From Bacteroidota bacterium (GTDB taxonomy: Bacteria > Bacteroidota > Bacteroidia > Bacteroidales > JAGONC01): 64,000 nt of DNA. Position 1 is the first letter of the stretch; every line of letters begins with the position of its first letter. Below are positions 62,557 to 64,000 of the stretch, one piece after another. The translations under genes and the position numbers were made by a program. The notes under the pieces are model-generated. The model saw nothing but the letters and a program-made list of their open reading frames with translations. It made no database searches and had not been told where the DNA came from. The DNA is taken from positions 1 through 64,000 of the forward strand of contig JAPLDP010000088.1 of assembly GCA_026391695.1 (NCBI GenBank), given 5' to 3'.

Positions 62557-62595
62557 GACGACGTCGTTTTAGGACTGATCATAGAGTCAGACAAG

Positions 62596-62622
62596 CACCT
62601 CACCCCTGGATGGGGTGAGGTG
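62596..62622 (+). terminator. Terminator after Oar-like gene
   Basis: CACCTCACCCC pairs perfectly with GGGGTGAGGTG around a 5-base loop, followed by TTTGATTTTTATG. This is an intrinsic terminator 40 bases after the Oar stop and 35 bases before the phosphodiesterase start. It resembles the hairpins at about 4855 and 20251. Confidence 0.8.
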
Positions 62623-62656
62623 TTTGATTTTTATGTACTTTTATCAATTTACTAAA

Positions 62657-63913
62657 ATGAAAATCCACTTCCGAATTATCGGGATTCTTTTGCTGACGAT
62701 CTTCCTCGTGCTTGGCAGCTGCCGGCAACCTGTCAGAACCTCAGCACAGGTATCATCCGATGTATCTCAAAAACCCTATGTCGTCATTCTCTCCATGGAT
62801 GGTTTCCGTTGGGATTATCCCGATAAGGTCATCACTCCTAATCTGAATTACATGGCCGAAAACGGTGTTAAAGCCCGCTCCCTGCAGCCCTGCTTTCCAT
62901 CAAAAACCTTTCCCAATCACTATTCAATGGCAACAGGTTTATATCCTGATCATAACGGCATCGTCAATAACAGCTTCTATGATCGGGCTCTGGATGCTCA
63001 TTATGCTATTGAGGATCGCGATGCTGTTGAGGATGGCAGGTTTTATGCTGGCGAGCCGCTATGGGTGACTGCGGAAAAGCAGCACATGATCACCGCATCG
63101 TATTTTTGGGTAGGTTCGGAAGCATCTATCGAAAATATCCGTCCCACTTATTGGAAAGAGTATGATAAGGATATCTCCTTTGAACGCAGAATTGATACCG
63201 TTGTTTATTGGCTTCAATTACCTACTGACAAACGGCCGCACCTGGTCATGCTATACTTTGAGGAGCCGGATGTGACAGGCCATGACTATGGTCCTGAAAG
63301 CCAACATACCATGAGTAAAGTCGTATATATGGATAGCCTTGTCGGTGTACTGATCACAAAGCTTAAAACACTTTCCATTTATGACCAGATCAATCTCATT
63401 GTTACTTCTGATCATGGCATGGCGCAAATTTTCAGGGATAAAACCGAATTCCTGGGAGAGAAGCTCGACAGGGCATGGTTTGATGCCATTGAAGGCAGCA
63501 ATCCAATATATAATCTCTATGTAAAGGATATTTATTTTGATACGGTTTATTCCATATTAAACCGTATCCAGCATATCAGCACATGGAAACGCGGAGAGGT
63601 GCCGCCACGCCTGCATTATGGGAATAATCCCAGAGTTGGCGACATTATCGTCGTTGCCGACAGCTTATGGTCGGTGAGATGGAGCGACAGAGGAAACTAT
63701 ATGTATGGCGGAACACATGGCTACGATAACCGGAACATGGATATGCATGCCATCTTTTATGCCTTAGGACCGGCATTTAAAAAGGGATATGTCCAGCCTA
63801 CATTCGAAAATACAGATATCTACCCTCTGGTGTCGCACATCCTGGGTCTTGCATCGGCCACAACTGACGGCACCCTGGAGCATATAGCAGGCATGCTCAA
63901 AAGTCAGCCTTAA
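62657..63913 (+). CDS. Nucleotide pyrophosphatase/phosphodiesterase lipoprotein
   Basis: A 418-residue exported enzyme of the alkaline-phosphatase superfamily, NPP type, hydrolysing nucleotide or phosphodiester substrates. A lipobox VLGSC with Cys at residue 22 predicts lipidation. The first metal Asp is in VVILSMDGFRWDYP, the nucleophile Thr in PSKTFPNHYSMATGLYP, and later metal ligands are in EPDVTGHDYGP, TSDHGMAQ and GTHGYDN. All family residues appear present. The ATG at 62657 gives the signal sequence; the upstream ATG (62615) is inside the terminator hairpin. It stands alone with its own transcript. Confidence 0.92.
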   Translation: MKIHFRIIGILLLTIFLVLGSCRQPVRTSAQVSSDVSQKPYVVILSMDGFRWDYPDKVITPNLNYMAENGVKARSLQPCFPSKTFPNHYSMATGLYPDHNGIVNNSFYDRALDAHYAIEDRDAVEDGRFYAGEPLWVTAEKQHMITASYFWVGSEASIENIRPTYWKEYDKDISFERRIDTVVYWLQLPTDKRPHLVMLYFEEPDVTGHDYGPESQHTMSKVVYMDSLVGVLITKLKTLSIYDQINLIVTSDHGMAQIFRDKTEFLGEKLDRAWFDAIEGSNPIYNLYVKDIYFDTVYSILNRIQHISTWKRGEVPPRLHYGNNPRVGDIIVVADSLWSVRWSDRGNYMYGGTHGYDNRNMDMHAIFYALGPAFKKGYVQPTFENTDIYPLVSHILGLASATTDGTLEHIAGMLKSQP

Positions 63914-64000
63914 GACACTGACCTACTGGACGGGAAGAAAGTTTTTACTGCTGACGAATATCTTATTAAAAAGTTTATTTTTCCCACCGCTGAAATAAGC
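63914..64000. other. Window edge, no supported gene
   Basis: The last 87 bases hold no complete gene. A 25-codon frame on the minus strand (to a TAG at 63923-63925) is open to the window end and could be the tail of a neighbouring gene; support is only the absence of stops. Confidence 0.3.

Overview
The window looks like a chromosome segment of an uncultured or little-studied Bacteroidota bacterium, most likely order Bacteroidales. The evidence is a run of lineage-typical genes: DUF3822, a 257-residue-type AMP nucleosidase, the rsfS-ftsH-LUD-cdsA-psd operon, an Oar-like TonB-dependent protein, an OMP with an HhH domain, a DUF4252/ECF sigma module and a stand-alone HSDR_N protein. Promoters also follow the Bacteroidota pattern TTTG-N19/20-TAnnTTTG instead of a sigma70 pattern. 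No rRNA or tRNA gene was seen; the one structural RNA is RNase P RNA (rnpB).

Layout. 1-4200 is an accessory pocket: a hipBA-type toxin-antitoxin pair and a shortened ORF6N-domain gene, bracketed by two copies of a ~365 bp direct repeat and filled with palindromic repeats. 4209-4740 is rnpB with promoter and terminator. 4972-20300 carries a large periplasmic TPR protein, outer-membrane barrels, gyrB, an ECF sigma/anti-sigma/DUF4252 group, a POT peptide transporter and a YhcC-like radical SAM protein. 20351-30814 is mostly housekeeping: SPFH, phospholipid synthesis (psd, cdsA), ftsH, rsfS, birA, pyrE, coaD, rsmD. 31007-36208 has a GYD protein, an HSDR_N protein coupled to a HlyD/C39-peptidase ABC exporter, and AMP nucleosidase. 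36405-45535 has holA, two tandem acyl-CoA synthetases, deoD and purL. 45740-46165 is an inverted second copy of the noncoding repeat at 2500-3110. 46266-51951 has a CDF transporter, a probable cysteate synthase (possible sulfonolipid precursor supply), a GT22-like mannosyltransferase and an unusual Lgt-like protein with a beta-rich C-terminal extension.

52241-59301 is a second accessory pocket: a full-length ORF6N gene between short direct repeats, an HTH-Panacea/RelE-like toxin-antitoxin operon, remnants of a restriction-modification locus (headless gene, methyltransferase lacking its C-terminal half, HNH nuclease, two small ORFs) between IS21-end-like motifs, and an IS4-superfamily element whose right inverted repeat ends at the start of an Oar-like gene. 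59305-63913 is that Oar-like gene and a secreted nucleotide pyrophosphatase/phosphodiesterase lipoprotein.

The most unusual signal links the two pockets. Both ORF6N genes contain a long near-perfect palindrome at the same codons (about 69-78), just after the predicted DNA-binding domain. The arms differ but the core CAA(A/T)TTG is the same. For the first gene a closely matching palindrome also lies in its promoter region, and again in the distant repeat copy. This suggests a family of DNA-binding proteins that carry their own operator-like palindrome as a variable cassette inside the coding region.
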